Source: Actinomyces sp. ph3 (GTDB lineage Bacteria > Actinomycetota > Actinomycetes > Actinomycetales > Actinomycetaceae). Taken from it: DNA of 64,000 bases. The stretch covers positions 1 to 64,000 of the forward strand of contig NZ_CAGY01000001.1 in assembly GCF_000308055.1 (NCBI RefSeq), written 5' to 3'. Shown piece by piece: positions 37,610 through 46,479 of the stretch (position 1 is the stretch's first letter; every line of letters begins with the position of its first letter). The notes beneath the pieces were generated by a model that saw only the letters and a list, made by a program, of their open reading frames with translations, had not been told where the DNA came from and ran no database searches. The position numbers and the translations under genes are program-made.

Positions 37610-38239
37610 ATGCGGGTTTTGGGAATTGATCCGGGTATCACACGCTGCGGCTTGGGTGTTGTTGACGTCGATCCTTCTCGGCGTGCATCGATGGTTTTTG
37701 TCGGAGTTGCCCGGTCTTCAACCGAACTTGCCCAGCATTTTCGCTTAGCCAAGATCGCCGATGCGATTGATCATGTGATCTCCCTATACGAACCTGAGGT
37801 TGTTGCCATCGAACAGGTTTTCGCTCAGGACAATCTTCGTTCGGTTTCGACGACTATGCAGGTTATGGGAGTTGCACTTGCAGCTGCGGGACGCGCTGGA
37901 CTTCCTATGGCAATACATACTCCTTCAGAAGTTAAGAGTGCAGTGACAGGGAATGGTAATGCTGATAAGGCGCAGGTTCAGCACATGGTTGCTCGTATTC
38001 TGGGTTTGGATAAGCCCCCGAAGCCCGCTGATGCCGCTGACTCATTAGCGATTGCAATCTGCCACGCATGGCGGGGGACTGGACTGCTTGGAGCTCGGGG
38101 AGACTCTACAGTTGCTGTTTCTCAGTCAGGAAAGCTTTCGGCTAGGGGACGTCTGACTCCAGCACAACAAATGTGGGCAGAGGCTCAAGCTGCGCAGCGC
38201 CGAACCGGCGCGGTCGATCCCCGTCGTCGCCGTAGCTAG
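37610..38239 (+). CDS. ruvC: Holliday junction resolvase RuvC
   Basis: The 209-aa nuclease cuts Holliday junctions. Catalytic acids appear at Asp7 (LGIDPGIT), Glu in VAIEQVF and Asp in DAADSLAIA. A C-terminal extension (from about 170, AVSQSGKLSARGRL) is basic and longer than in Escherichia coli. It is separated from ruvA by 50 bases that hold an SOS-box-like site. Confidence 0.95.
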   Translation: MRVLGIDPGITRCGLGVVDVDPSRRASMVFVGVARSSTELAQHFRLAKIADAIDHVISLYEPEVVAIEQVFAQDNLRSVSTTMQVMGVALAAAGRAGLPMAIHTPSEVKSAVTGNGNADKAQVQHMVARILGLDKPPKPADAADSLAIAICHAWRGTGLLGARGDSTVAVSQSGKLSARGRLTPAQQMWAEAQAAQRRTGAVDPRRRRS

Positions 38240-38243
38240 GGTA

Positions 38244-38259
38244 TCGTACGTATGTTCGG
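38244..38259. promoter_or_regulatory. SOS-box-like (LexA) site before ruvA
   Basis: TCGTAC-GTAT-GTTCGG matches ten of the twelve fixed bases of the actinobacterial SOS box TCGAAC-N4-GTTCGA. It lies 30 bases before ruvA, so it could control a promoter for ruvAB alone. Confidence 0.5.
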
Positions 38260-38289
38260 TCCCATCAAGAGCATTGTTGAGGTGAAAGC

Positions 38290-38883
38290 ATGATTTCCCG
38301 AGTTCTCGGCAATATCGCACGCGTAGGTGTGGGTGACGTCGTTGTTGTACACGGAGGCATCGGCTTTCAGGTCTTCGTGACTCCACCTTTTGCTAGTGAG
38401 CTCCACAAAGGTGATGATGTTGAGCTCTATACCCATCTGATTGTTCGTGAAGATTCTTTAACGCTCTACGGGTTCAAGACTGAAGAAGAGCGCGAAGTAT
38501 TCGAAATCCTCATGTCAGTCAGCGGTATCGGCCCCAGGATTGGCCTGGCCGCTCTTTCTGTTTTCACCCCGAATGATCTACGGCGCGCTGTGGCAGATCA
38601 AGATGCCGCAGCTCTGGCCAGGATTCCCGGAGTTGGTAAGAAGGTTGCCTCGCGCATGCTTGTGGAGTTGGGCGATAAGCTCGGAGTGCCGGCTGAACTT
38701 CCTCAGGCCTCGGCACCGATGTCGGGAGTAGTCGAAGCAGAGGTGAAGGCAGCGTTGATTGGCTTGGGATGGAACGATGCAAAGGCAGACGCTGCGCTGG
38801 CCGAGCTAGGCGGAAATGGTCTCAACGCTTCGGATCTTCTACGTGCAGCATTGATTAAGTTGGGAGGCGCAAATGGCCGATGA
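38290..38883 (+). CDS. ruvA: Holliday junction helicase subunit RuvA
   Basis: The 197-aa protein binds four-way junctions. It has an OB-fold N-terminal domain, helix-hairpin-helix motifs ([12 protein letters not shown] and [12 protein letters not shown]) and a C-terminal RuvB-contacting domain. GAGGTGAA precedes the ATG. It overlaps ruvB by 11 bases. Confidence 0.95.
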   Translation: MISRVLGNIARVGVGDVVVVHGGIGFQVFVTPPFASELHKGDDVELYTHLIVREDSLTLYGFKTEEEREVFEILMSVSGIGPRIGLAALSVFTPNDLRRAVADQDAAALARIPGVGKKVASRMLVELGDKLGVPAELPQASAPMSGVVEAEVKAALIGLGWNDAKADAALAELGGNGLNASDLLRAALIKLGGANGR

Positions 38884-39907
38884 GTTCGAGGCCTCCGTTA
38901 ACATTGTCGCGCCAGATGCGGGAGAACTTGAGAGGGCTGCTGAGGCTGCTCTTCGTCCCAAGCGTTTGAGCGAATTTGTTGGTCAGAAGGTTGTTCGTGA
39001 TCAGCTTCAGTTAGTGCTTGATGCTGCGCGGGCTCGTGGCGCGAGTGCCGACCACGTTTTACTAGCAGGACCTCCTGGATTAGGTAAGACGACACTGGCA
39101 ATGATCATCGCTGCTGAAATGGGGACATCATTGCGCCTCACTTCAGGACCGGCGATTCAGCATGCTGGTGATTTAGCTGCAATTTTATCCGGGCTGCAGG
39201 AAGGCGATGTTCTCTTCATTGATGAGATTCATCGTCTTGCCCGCACTGCCGAGGAAATGCTTTACCTCGCAATGGAGGATTTCCGGGTTGACGTCGTCGT
39301 AGGTAAAGGTCCGGGAGCGACGTCGATTCCGCTGACCCTACCGCCTTTTACTGTTGTTGGTGCGACAACTCGTTCTGGCCTTCTTCCTGCACCGCTTCGT
39401 GATCGCTTTGGTTTCACCGCTCATCTCGAGTTTTATTCGACGGAAGACCTTGAAATGGTCGTCCGGCGTTCTGCAGAGCTTCTCTCAACTCCTATTGATG
39501 CGAAAGCAGCCCATGAAATCGCTTCTCGTTCCAGGGGAACTCCTCGAATTGCCAATAGGTTGCTGCGTCGTGTCGTTGACTACGCCCAAGTTCGAGGCAA
39601 TGGTCAGCTCACGCTTGAAGCGGCGCGAGGCGCTCTTGAGCTCTTTGAGGTCGATGCTTTTGGCCTGGACCGTCTGGATCGTGCTGTTCTTGACGCAATG
39701 TGCCGCCGATTTGCGGGAGGACCGGTTGGTCTTACCACTCTTGCAGTAACTGTTGGCGAGGAAGCGGAAACCGTTGAGACGGTCGCAGAGCCCTATTTGG
39801 TTCGTGAAGGTTTCATCCTGAGGACGACACGCGGTCGGATGGCAACTGCTAAAGCATGGAAACACCTTGGTTTAACGCCGCCGGCTGAATCCGTTCTTTT
39901 TGAGTAA
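38873..39907 (+). CDS. ruvB: Holliday junction branch migration helicase RuvB
   Basis: The 344-aa AAA+ motor has Walker [10 protein letters not shown], Walker B LFIDEIH, sensor GATTRSG and the arginine finger region RDRFGFT. A C-terminal winged helix completes it (to [13 protein letters not shown]). With RuvA it moves Holliday junctions. ATG start within ruvA. Confidence 0.97.
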   Translation: MADEFEASVNIVAPDAGELERAAEAALRPKRLSEFVGQKVVRDQLQLVLDAARARGASADHVLLAGPPGLGKTTLAMIIAAEMGTSLRLTSGPAIQHAGDLAAILSGLQEGDVLFIDEIHRLARTAEEMLYLAMEDFRVDVVVGKGPGATSIPLTLPPFTVVGATTRSGLLPAPLRDRFGFTAHLEFYSTEDLEMVVRRSAELLSTPIDAKAAHEIASRSRGTPRIANRLLRRVVDYAQVRGNGQLTLEAARGALELFEVDAFGLDRLDRAVLDAMCRRFAGGPVGLTTLAVTVGEEAETVETVAEPYLVREGFILRTTRGRMATAKAWKHLGLTPPAESVLFE

Positions 39908-40006
39908 TCTCGTTTTATATTGGGATGTCACCCAAATGCGCTGCTTCCTATTACACTGTATGCGGATAGCTTTCATGCGTTCCTGCCCCAAGAAGAAAGA
40001 TAGATC

Positions 40007-40381
40007 GTGAGTACACCGTTCCTGATTTTCATCGGCCTGATGCTTGTCGCCATGTTTATTTTCAATAGCCGTGCTCGAAAGCGTATGGCTGAACAGGAAA
40101 AGAAAGCTGAAGAACGTCGTAAGGAAATGATGGTTCCCGGCGCCTGGGTTCGTCTGCGTTCTGGATTCTGGGGTCGTTTCGTTGACCAAGATGGTGAGAT
40201 CGTCATTCTTGAGACCCCCGGTGGCCACGAGACTTATTGGGATCAGCGGGCAATTTTGGACGTGGCTGAGGAACTTCCGTTCCAGAGCACTGATGCAGAG
40301 AAAGACGACGCTTCTGGCGAGTCTGAAGAAGAGCCGGTTCTTGGCTTGGATTCGCAGGACGACTCGGCCGAGACGAAGTGA
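40007..40381 (+). CDS. yajC: YajC preprotein translocase subunit
   Basis: The 124-aa protein has a single N-terminal membrane helix (residues 4-20), a basic stretch, a small domain (VPGAWVRLRSGFWGRFVD) and an acidic tail. It pairs with SecDF downstream, as in most bacteria. GTG start. The 99-base gap before it contains a possible -10 TACACT near 39952. Confidence 0.9.
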   Translation: MSTPFLIFIGLMLVAMFIFNSRARKRMAEQEKKAEERRKEMMVPGAWVRLRSGFWGRFVDQDGEIVILETPGGHETYWDQRAILDVAEELPFQSTDAEKDDASGESEEEPVLGLDSQDDSAETK

Positions 40382-40409
40382 TCCCAAGGGGAACTAAAGG
40401 TAGACCATC

Positions 40410-42359
40410 GTGACAACTCAAAAGCGCCATCCTTGGCGCGCTCTATTTACTCTAATCTTTATTTTTGTTCTTGGTACGGCATCTCTTGTTGTCGGAAAAC
40501 TGACGAATAAAGGTGCTTCATATATTCCCTCGCTTGCGTTGGACTTGCAGGGTGGTACGCAGTTGATCCTGACTCCGGTTGCTTCTGGAGGGGTGGATCG
40601 CGAGGTTACTGAGAACGACATTACCGAGGCGATCAATATCATTCGTCAGCGTATCGATGCCTCAGGTGTGTCCGAGTCCGAGATCTCTTCCCTGGGTTCC
40701 TCGAATATCTCGGTGTCGATTCCAGGTACTCCTTCGCAGGAAACTCTGAACCTGATCCGCTCGTCCTCTCAGATGAATTTCCGTCCGGTTCTAGCAATGC
40801 TTCCCGCCACTCAGCCGCAAAGTAACCCGACCCCGAGCGCGACCGATTCTAGTAACCAGACGCAGGTGAACAATCCTGAGGCCCCGGCAAGCTCAACGCC
40901 CTCAGCGTCCGAGTCTGCCGCGCCTAGCGAATCTGCATCTCCCTCGGCCTCGGCAAGCCCCTCAACTGTCAGCACCGCGCTAAGCCCTGAGCGAGCAAAA
41001 GAACTGGCCGATCAGAATAAGGATGGTCAGCTCTCGGATACTCCCACTGAGCAGCCTCAGAACAACTCAGACCTGAAGTGGGCAACCGAGCAAGCTATTT
41101 ACGATCTGTACACTCTTGACTGCACGACCGGCCGCGGCGGCCGCATCGAAGCGCCTGCCGATAAGCCCTATGCAGCATGTGATTCAAACGGACAGATTAA
41201 GTACCTGCTGGGTCCCGTTGACGTTTCAGGTTCGGAGCTCTCCAAAGCTACTGCTGGAATGGTCATGAACTCTCAGGGACACTCCACTGGTGAGTGGGGA
41301 GTTGATCTGACCTTTAACGCTGAGGGAACCAAGCAGTTCGCTGAGGCTTCAAAGCGTCTTTACGATCTGCGCAATGACACCCAAAGCGGGAGGAACTACG
41401 GCAAGCCGGATCGGAATCACTTCGCTGTTGTTCTGGACGGTCAAGTCATCACTGCGCCGTCGATGAATGCCGAAATTCCAACGGGTACCGCACAGATTAC
41501 CGGTAACTTCACTGCAAAGAGTGCTGCTGCGCTTGCTAACCAGCTGAGTTTTGGTTCGCTCCCGTTGAACTTCGAGGTCCAATCTGAGCAGCAGATTTCC
41601 GCAACCCTTGGCTCCGAGCACTTGGAGAAGGGCCTGTGGGCGGGCTTGGTTGGTCTGGTCCTTGTTGTCCTCTACATGATTTGGCAGTACCGAGGCCTGG
41701 CAATCATCTCCGCTGGCTCGCTTGTCGTCGCGGGGTGCTTGACCTACCTGGTAATCACGGTCTTGTCGTGGGCAGTTGGATACCGCCTGTCGCTTGCGGG
41801 TATCGCCGGTTTGATCGTTTCAGTAGGCGTGACGGCAGACTCCTTCATCGTGTATTTCGAGCGTATTCGAGATGAAGTGCGTGATGGTCGTCCGCTGAGC
41901 GCCGCTGTCGATGAAGGTTGGGATCGTGCCAAGCGAACCATTTTGGTTTCGGATGCGGTTAATCTTGTTGCCGCAGTGGTTCTTTACATCTTGGCCGTTG
42001 GCGGCGTTCAGGGCTTCGCATTCACCCTTGGCGTGACAACAGTTGTCGACCTGATCGTGATCTTCCTCTTCACACATCCGATGATGGAGTTGCTCATCCG
42101 TACCGAGTTCTTCGGTGGGGGACATAAGCTCTCTGGACTTGATCCCGAGCACCTCGGTGCCCGATCGGCGGTTACCTATGCCGGCCGAGGCCGCGTGGTG
42201 GTTTCGGGTGCTGGTTCCGCTAGCGGCACTTCCGAGACCAATGCTGAAGGCCAGCCGCTCTCTTTGGCAGAACGTAAGCGTGCAGCACGTTTGGCTGAGC
42301 AGGGGAGTCAAGATGCCGAGGACAACACTTCTTCCGAGCAGGCAGGAGAAGAGCAATGA
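40410..42359 (+). CDS. secD: Sec translocon accessory subunit SecD
   Basis: The 649-aa protein has an N-terminal helix, a large outside region with LALDLQGGTQ and a cluster of five helices at the C-terminus with AGLIVSVGVTADSFIVYFERI. A low-complexity insert rich in Ser, Ala, Pro and Thr (about residues 135-195) lies in the external region. SecD uses proton force to help pull exported proteins. GTG start. Confidence 0.95.
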   Translation: MTTQKRHPWRALFTLIFIFVLGTASLVVGKLTNKGASYIPSLALDLQGGTQLILTPVASGGVDREVTENDITEAINIIRQRIDASGVSESEISSLGSSNISVSIPGTPSQETLNLIRSSSQMNFRPVLAMLPATQPQSNPTPSATDSSNQTQVNNPEAPASSTPSASESAAPSESASPSASASPSTVSTALSPERAKELADQNKDGQLSDTPTEQPQNNSDLKWATEQAIYDLYTLDCTTGRGGRIEAPADKPYAACDSNGQIKYLLGPVDVSGSELSKATAGMVMNSQGHSTGEWGVDLTFNAEGTKQFAEASKRLYDLRNDTQSGRNYGKPDRNHFAVVLDGQVITAPSMNAEIPTGTAQITGNFTAKSAAALANQLSFGSLPLNFEVQSEQQISATLGSEHLEKGLWAGLVGLVLVVLYMIWQYRGLAIISAGSLVVAGCLTYLVITVLSWAVGYRLSLAGIAGLIVSVGVTADSFIVYFERIRDEVRDGRPLSAAVDEGWDRAKRTILVSDAVNLVAAVVLYILAVGGVQGFAFTLGVTTVVDLIVIFLFTHPMMELLIRTEFFGGGHKLSGLDPEHLGARSAVTYAGRGRVVVSGAGSASGTSETNAEGQPLSLAERKRAARLAEQGSQDAEDNTSSEQAGEEQ

Positions 42360-43423
42360 TGAGTTATGCCCAGTGGGGTAATGCCCTTTATTCGGGTGAG
42401 AAGTCCTATCGGATTGTCCCGAAGCGTCGGATTTTTGTTCGAGCAGCCCTAGCTGTGATCGCTATTTGTGCGATTCTCATTGGAATCTTTGGGCTTAATC
42501 GGTCATTCGAATTCACCGGTGGTTCGCAATTCACTTTGACGGGTCTTTCTGAGACTTCTCAGCAGCCCGCATACGATGCGATCCAGAAGGGAAACCTTGC
42601 GTCTGAAGTACGCGTTTCTTCTGTTGGCGTTGATGGCATCCGAGTTCAGACCGAATCTCTGGATTCGCAAAAGACACTCGAGGTTCGCGAAGCTCTTGCA
42701 AGCGCCTACAAGGTCGATGCGAAGGATGTTCAGTCTGCATCTATCGGTCCTTCCTGGGGACGCGATGTTACTGCTAAAGCTGCGCAATCGCTTGTGATCT
42801 TCTTGACGCTTGTCGCAGTGCTAATGGCTGCATACTTCAGATCCTGGACGATGTCCGTTGCTGCGATTTTCGCGCTCTTCCACGATATTGCGACGACCCT
42901 TGGTTTCTTCGCAGTTACTCGTGTCGAGGTCTCGCCAGCAACAGTTATCGGCTTCCTGACGATTTTGGGTTATTCGCTCTATGACACCGTCGTGGTGTTC
43001 GATAAGGTTCGAGAACTCACGAAGGGTATTAACGATCAAAATCGCTACACCTTTGGCGACATGGTCAACCTTGCTGTGAACCAGACAATGGTGCGTTCGC
43101 TCAATACCTCAATCGTGGCTTTGCTTCCGGTTGGCTCAATTCTTGTCATCGGTTCGATTCTTCTGGGCGCAGGCACATTGACCGACATCTCTCTTGCTTT
43201 GTTCGTCGGTATGATCGTCGGAACATATTCCTCGATCTTCATCGCTTCGCCTTTGTTGGTTATGCTGGAAGAACGTCGCTCGTCAACCAAGGCGCACGAT
43301 GCTTTGGTGGCGAAGCGACGCGAACGTGAAGGTCATACCGGTGACGATGTACGTGTGGCGCCAGTCCAGCCTGGTCGTCGCCTTGGAAATGAAGCCCAAC
43401 CCAAGAGGAAGAAGGCCCGCTGA
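42356..43423 (+). CDS. secF: Sec translocon accessory subunit SecF
   Basis: The 355-aa SecF has an N-terminal helix, the FTGGSQFTL motif and a C-terminal five-helix core with GYSLYDTVVVFDKVREL. ATG overlaps the secD stop; a second ATG follows immediately. Its TGA overlaps the apt ATG. Confidence 0.95.
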   Translation: MMSYAQWGNALYSGEKSYRIVPKRRIFVRAALAVIAICAILIGIFGLNRSFEFTGGSQFTLTGLSETSQQPAYDAIQKGNLASEVRVSSVGVDGIRVQTESLDSQKTLEVREALASAYKVDAKDVQSASIGPSWGRDVTAKAAQSLVIFLTLVAVLMAAYFRSWTMSVAAIFALFHDIATTLGFFAVTRVEVSPATVIGFLTILGYSLYDTVVVFDKVRELTKGINDQNRYTFGDMVNLAVNQTMVRSLNTSIVALLPVGSILVIGSILLGAGTLTDISLALFVGMIVGTYSSIFIASPLLVMLEERRSSTKAHDALVAKRREREGHTGDDVRVAPVQPGRRLGNEAQPKRKKAR

Positions 43424-43965
43424 TGAGCGCAGAGCTCGGAGCAGAAGTTAGCGAACTCGTTCGCACCCATCTCCGCGAAGTACAAGACTTCCCTGAGGAA
43501 GGTGTGCTTTTCCGCGATATCACTCCTCTTTTGGCGGATGGCCACGCCTTCGCCGAATTGATTCGCTTGCTGGCTGACCACTACCGCGGGCGTATCGACG
43601 CGGTTGCAGGCCTGGAATCTCGCGGTTTTATACTTGCAGCACCTTTGGCAACTGCGCTCGGTATTGGGATGATTACTGTGCGAAAGGGAGGGAAGCTCCC
43701 CGGTCCGGTGATTGGCATCGATTACGAGCTTGAATACGGTAAGGCTCGGATGGAGCTTAATCCAGGCCTCGTTGAAGAAGGCGCGCGTGTCTTAGTCGTT
43801 GACGACGTCTTGGCTACAGGCGGGACGGCAGCAGCTTCTGTCAGGCTTCTAGAGCAGTGTGGTGCGAAGGTAGAGGCCGTCGCAATTCTTTTGGAACTTG
43901 AAGCTCTTGGCGGACGTTCCAAGCTTGAACCTCACGTTAAGGTTGAAACTGCTGTCGTTTTCTAA
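43423..43965 (+). CDS. apt: adenine phosphoribosyltransferase
   Basis: The 180-aa enzyme salvages adenine to AMP with PRPP. The PRPP-binding motif is VLVVDDVLATGGTA. The early part (DFPEEGVLFRDITPLL) is typical. Its place between secF and rel is conserved with Rv2584c. Confidence 0.96.
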   Translation: MSAELGAEVSELVRTHLREVQDFPEEGVLFRDITPLLADGHAFAELIRLLADHYRGRIDAVAGLESRGFILAAPLATALGIGMITVRKGGKLPGPVIGIDYELEYGKARMELNPGLVEEGARVLVVDDVLATGGTAAASVRLLEQCGAKVEAVAILLELEALGGRSKLEPHVKVETAVVF

Positions 43966-43995
43966 GTTGCGGCTTTCATTCCTACTGATCGCTTG

Positions 43996-44007
43996 TATCA
44001 TTGAGGA
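43996..44007 (+). promoter_or_regulatory. candidate -10 element for a leaderless rel mRNA
   Basis: TATCAT at 43996-44001 is followed by six bases and the ATG at 44008. A weak -35 candidate TTTCAT lies 16 bases upstream. GAGGA is too close to the ATG to be a normal ribosome site, favouring a leaderless start. Confidence 0.45.
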
Positions 44008-46314
44008 ATGAGTGAGCAAAATGACAACGTGACCCGGCCACCTGCGGCCGGGTCACGTGTGCGTTCAGGCCTGGTGTGGTTCGGTGCTCGTTCGAAGATG
44101 ACGACGCCAGAGATCGAGCCTTTGGTTCGTGCCCTTCGCGCCAACCATCCCAAAGCGGATGTTTCTCTGATTGAGCGCGCCTATGCGACAGCCGAGAAAG
44201 CGCATCGCGGCCAGATGCGTAAGAGCGGCGAACCGTACATCACTCACCCCGTTGCGGTAGCGACAATTTTGGCTGAAGTTGGCATGACTTCACCTACGCT
44301 TGCTGCAGCTCTTCTTCACGATACGGTTGAAGATACCGACTACAGTCTTGAGCAGCTCACAGCTGATTTCGGCCCCGCTATTGCTCAGTTGGTCGATGGG
44401 GTCACCAAACTCGATAAGATTCGTTACGGCGAACGCGCGCAGTCTGAAACCCTGCGCAAGATGATTATCGCGATGAGCCGCGATATTCGAGTGCTCCTCA
44501 TTAAACTTGCCGATCGTCTTCACAACGCTCGTACTTGGCGTTTTGTCCCTGTTGAATCAGCGAAGAAGAAGGCACGCGAAACTCTTGAGATCTACGCACC
44601 CCTAGCGCACCGCCTCGGGATGAATATGATCAAATGGGAACTGGAAGAGCGCTCTTTCAAGATCCTCTATCCCGAAATTTATGAAGAGATTGATCATCTG
44701 GTTGCGGAACGAGCACCTGAGCGTGATCTTTACTTACGCGAAGTAATTTCTCAGATCGAAGAAGATTTGCGACGTTCAGGTACACAGGGAACGGTGACCG
44801 GGCGACCAAAGAATCACTATTCGATTTATCAAAAGATGATCGTCCGCAATAAGGCATTTGATGAGATCTTTGATCTTGTCGCGGTGCGCGTCTTGGTCGA
44901 AACCGTCCGCGACTGCTATGCGGTTCTAGGGGCTCTGCACGGAAGATGGAATCCAATTCCGGGGCGCTTCAAAGACTACATTGCGATGCCGAAGTTCAAC
45001 TTCTATCAGTCCCTGCACACAACGGTCATTGGCCCGGGTGGCAAACCGGTTGAAATTCAGATTCGTACCTATGAGATGCACGAACATGCAGAACATGGCG
45101 TCGCGGCACACTGGAAGTACAAGCAGAATCCGAATGCCAACTCATTAGATTCTGACCGGATGAGCGCTGATGAACAGATGAACTGGCTGCGCGCACTGGT
45201 TGATATGGAACGTGAAACGGGGGATCCCGAAGAATTCCTTGATTCGCTTCGCTATGAGATTTCCGGCGACGAAGTCTATGTCTTCACTCCTAAGGGCGAA
45301 GTGGTCGTACTTCCTCGTGGGGCAACTCCCGTGGACTTTGCCTACTCTGTGCACACGGAGGTTGGAAATCGGACTGTTGGCGCAAAGGTTAACGGCCGCC
45401 TCGTCCCGCTTAATACTCGACTTGAGTCCGGGCAAACCGTCGAAGTCGTCACTTCAAAGTCGGATAAAGCTGGACCTTCGCGCGACTGGCTTGCTTTTGT
45501 AGCTTCGCCACGCGCGAGGTCAAAGATCAAAGCATGGTTTTCTCGGGAACGAAAAGAAGAAGCAGTAGAGGCAGGTAAGGAAAGTATTGCGCGCGCAATG
45601 CGCAAACAAAACTTGCCTTTGCAGCGTCTGATGAACCATGATTCTGTTCTTTCAGTCGCGACATCGCTGGGGTACCCAGATATTTCGGGTCTGTACGCAG
45701 CCGTTGGTGATGGCCATATTTCTGCGCAGAATATTGTTTCGAAGCTTGTTGAAAATCTCGGTGGGGGAGATGGCACTGAAGAAACCCTCTCCGAGGCAGT
45801 CACCCCGGGTGCTCACCTTCATTCAGCCCCTGAGCTCAGCGCGAAGGGACAAGGCGTGAGCGTTGATGGGATGAACGCTAATGACGTATGGGTAAAACTT
45901 GCGCGGTGCTGCACACCAGTTCCCGGTGATGACATCGTTGGTTTCATTACCCGCGGTCAAGGTGTTTCCGTTCACCAGCGCTTGTGCCCCAATGCGGTAC
46001 GTCTGGAAGGCCTGCATCCGGAGCGCTTTGTACAGGTTTCGTGGAGTAGCGAGCATTCTCAGGCACAGTATCTCGTCCAAATTCAGACGAAAGCTCTGGA
46101 CCGTCCCGGGTTGCTCGCAGATCTCACCAAAGTCATGACCGAATATCGAGTCAATATTGTCTCTGCGTCTACCGTTTCAACTCGAGACCAGGTGGCAACT
46201 GCGCGATTCAGCTTCCATTTGGCTGAAATGAGCCATTTGAATGCGGTTCTTGCCGCGCTCCGGCGTGTGGATGGAGTGTTCGAGGCGGTACGTGTTTCGA
46301 CTTCCGCTAATTAG
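44008..46314 (+). CDS. relA: bifunctional (p)ppGpp synthetase/hydrolase Rel
   Basis: The 768-aa protein has an HD hydrolase domain (HPVAVA, LLHDTVEDTDY), a synthetase domain (YQSLHTTV), a TGS domain (RGATPVDFAYSVHTEVG), a Cys-containing zinc-finger region (CCTPVPGDDIVGF) and a C-terminal ACT domain. Both catalytic halves look complete. It makes and breaks the alarmone (p)ppGpp during starvation. Confidence 0.97.
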   Translation: MSEQNDNVTRPPAAGSRVRSGLVWFGARSKMTTPEIEPLVRALRANHPKADVSLIERAYATAEKAHRGQMRKSGEPYITHPVAVATILAEVGMTSPTLAAALLHDTVEDTDYSLEQLTADFGPAIAQLVDGVTKLDKIRYGERAQSETLRKMIIAMSRDIRVLLIKLADRLHNARTWRFVPVESAKKKARETLEIYAPLAHRLGMNMIKWELEERSFKILYPEIYEEIDHLVAERAPERDLYLREVISQIEEDLRRSGTQGTVTGRPKNHYSIYQKMIVRNKAFDEIFDLVAVRVLVETVRDCYAVLGALHGRWNPIPGRFKDYIAMPKFNFYQSLHTTVIGPGGKPVEIQIRTYEMHEHAEHGVAAHWKYKQNPNANSLDSDRMSADEQMNWLRALVDMERETGDPEEFLDSLRYEISGDEVYVFTPKGEVVVLPRGATPVDFAYSVHTEVGNRTVGAKVNGRLVPLNTRLESGQTVEVVTSKSDKAGPSRDWLAFVASPRARSKIKAWFSRERKEEAVEAGKESIARAMRKQNLPLQRLMNHDSVLSVATSLGYPDISGLYAAVGDGHISAQNIVSKLVENLGGGDGTEETLSEAVTPGAHLHSAPELSAKGQGVSVDGMNANDVWVKLARCCTPVPGDDIVGFITRGQGVSVHQRLCPNAVRLEGLHPERFVQVSWSSEHSQAQYLVQIQTKALDRPGLLADLTKVMTEYRVNIVSASTVSTRDQVATARFSFHLAEMSHLNAVLAALRRVDGVFEAVRVSTSAN

Positions 46315-46321
46315 TAACGCT

Positions 46322-46364
46322 GTCTCATTTTGAGGCATCCTCGTGAGACGTCACCCTATTTTTT
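46322..46364 (+). terminator. terminator after rel
   Basis: A nested hairpin (GTCTCA...TGAGAC enclosing GAGG-CAT-CCTC, 46322-46349) is followed after nine bases by a TTTTTT run (46359-46364). Confidence 0.65.
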
Positions 46365-46419
46365 ATGAGATTGGCGGTTTTTTCCTTTAGGATGGAGCAT
46401 GTACCGCTGAAGGTATGCC

Positions 46420-46438
46420 TGTGTGGAAAATCCACACA
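46420..46438. repeat. perfect inverted repeat upstream of the DUF349 gene
   Basis: TGTGTGGA-AAA-TCCACACA is a perfect 8-bp dyad 41 bases before the GTG. It could be a repressor site or an RNA hairpin in the leader. The AAA spacer makes a tight loop possible. Confidence 0.5.
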
Positions 46439-46479
46439 TCGCGTCGGATGGGAAACTGTCCCAACCTCGAAGGAATATC

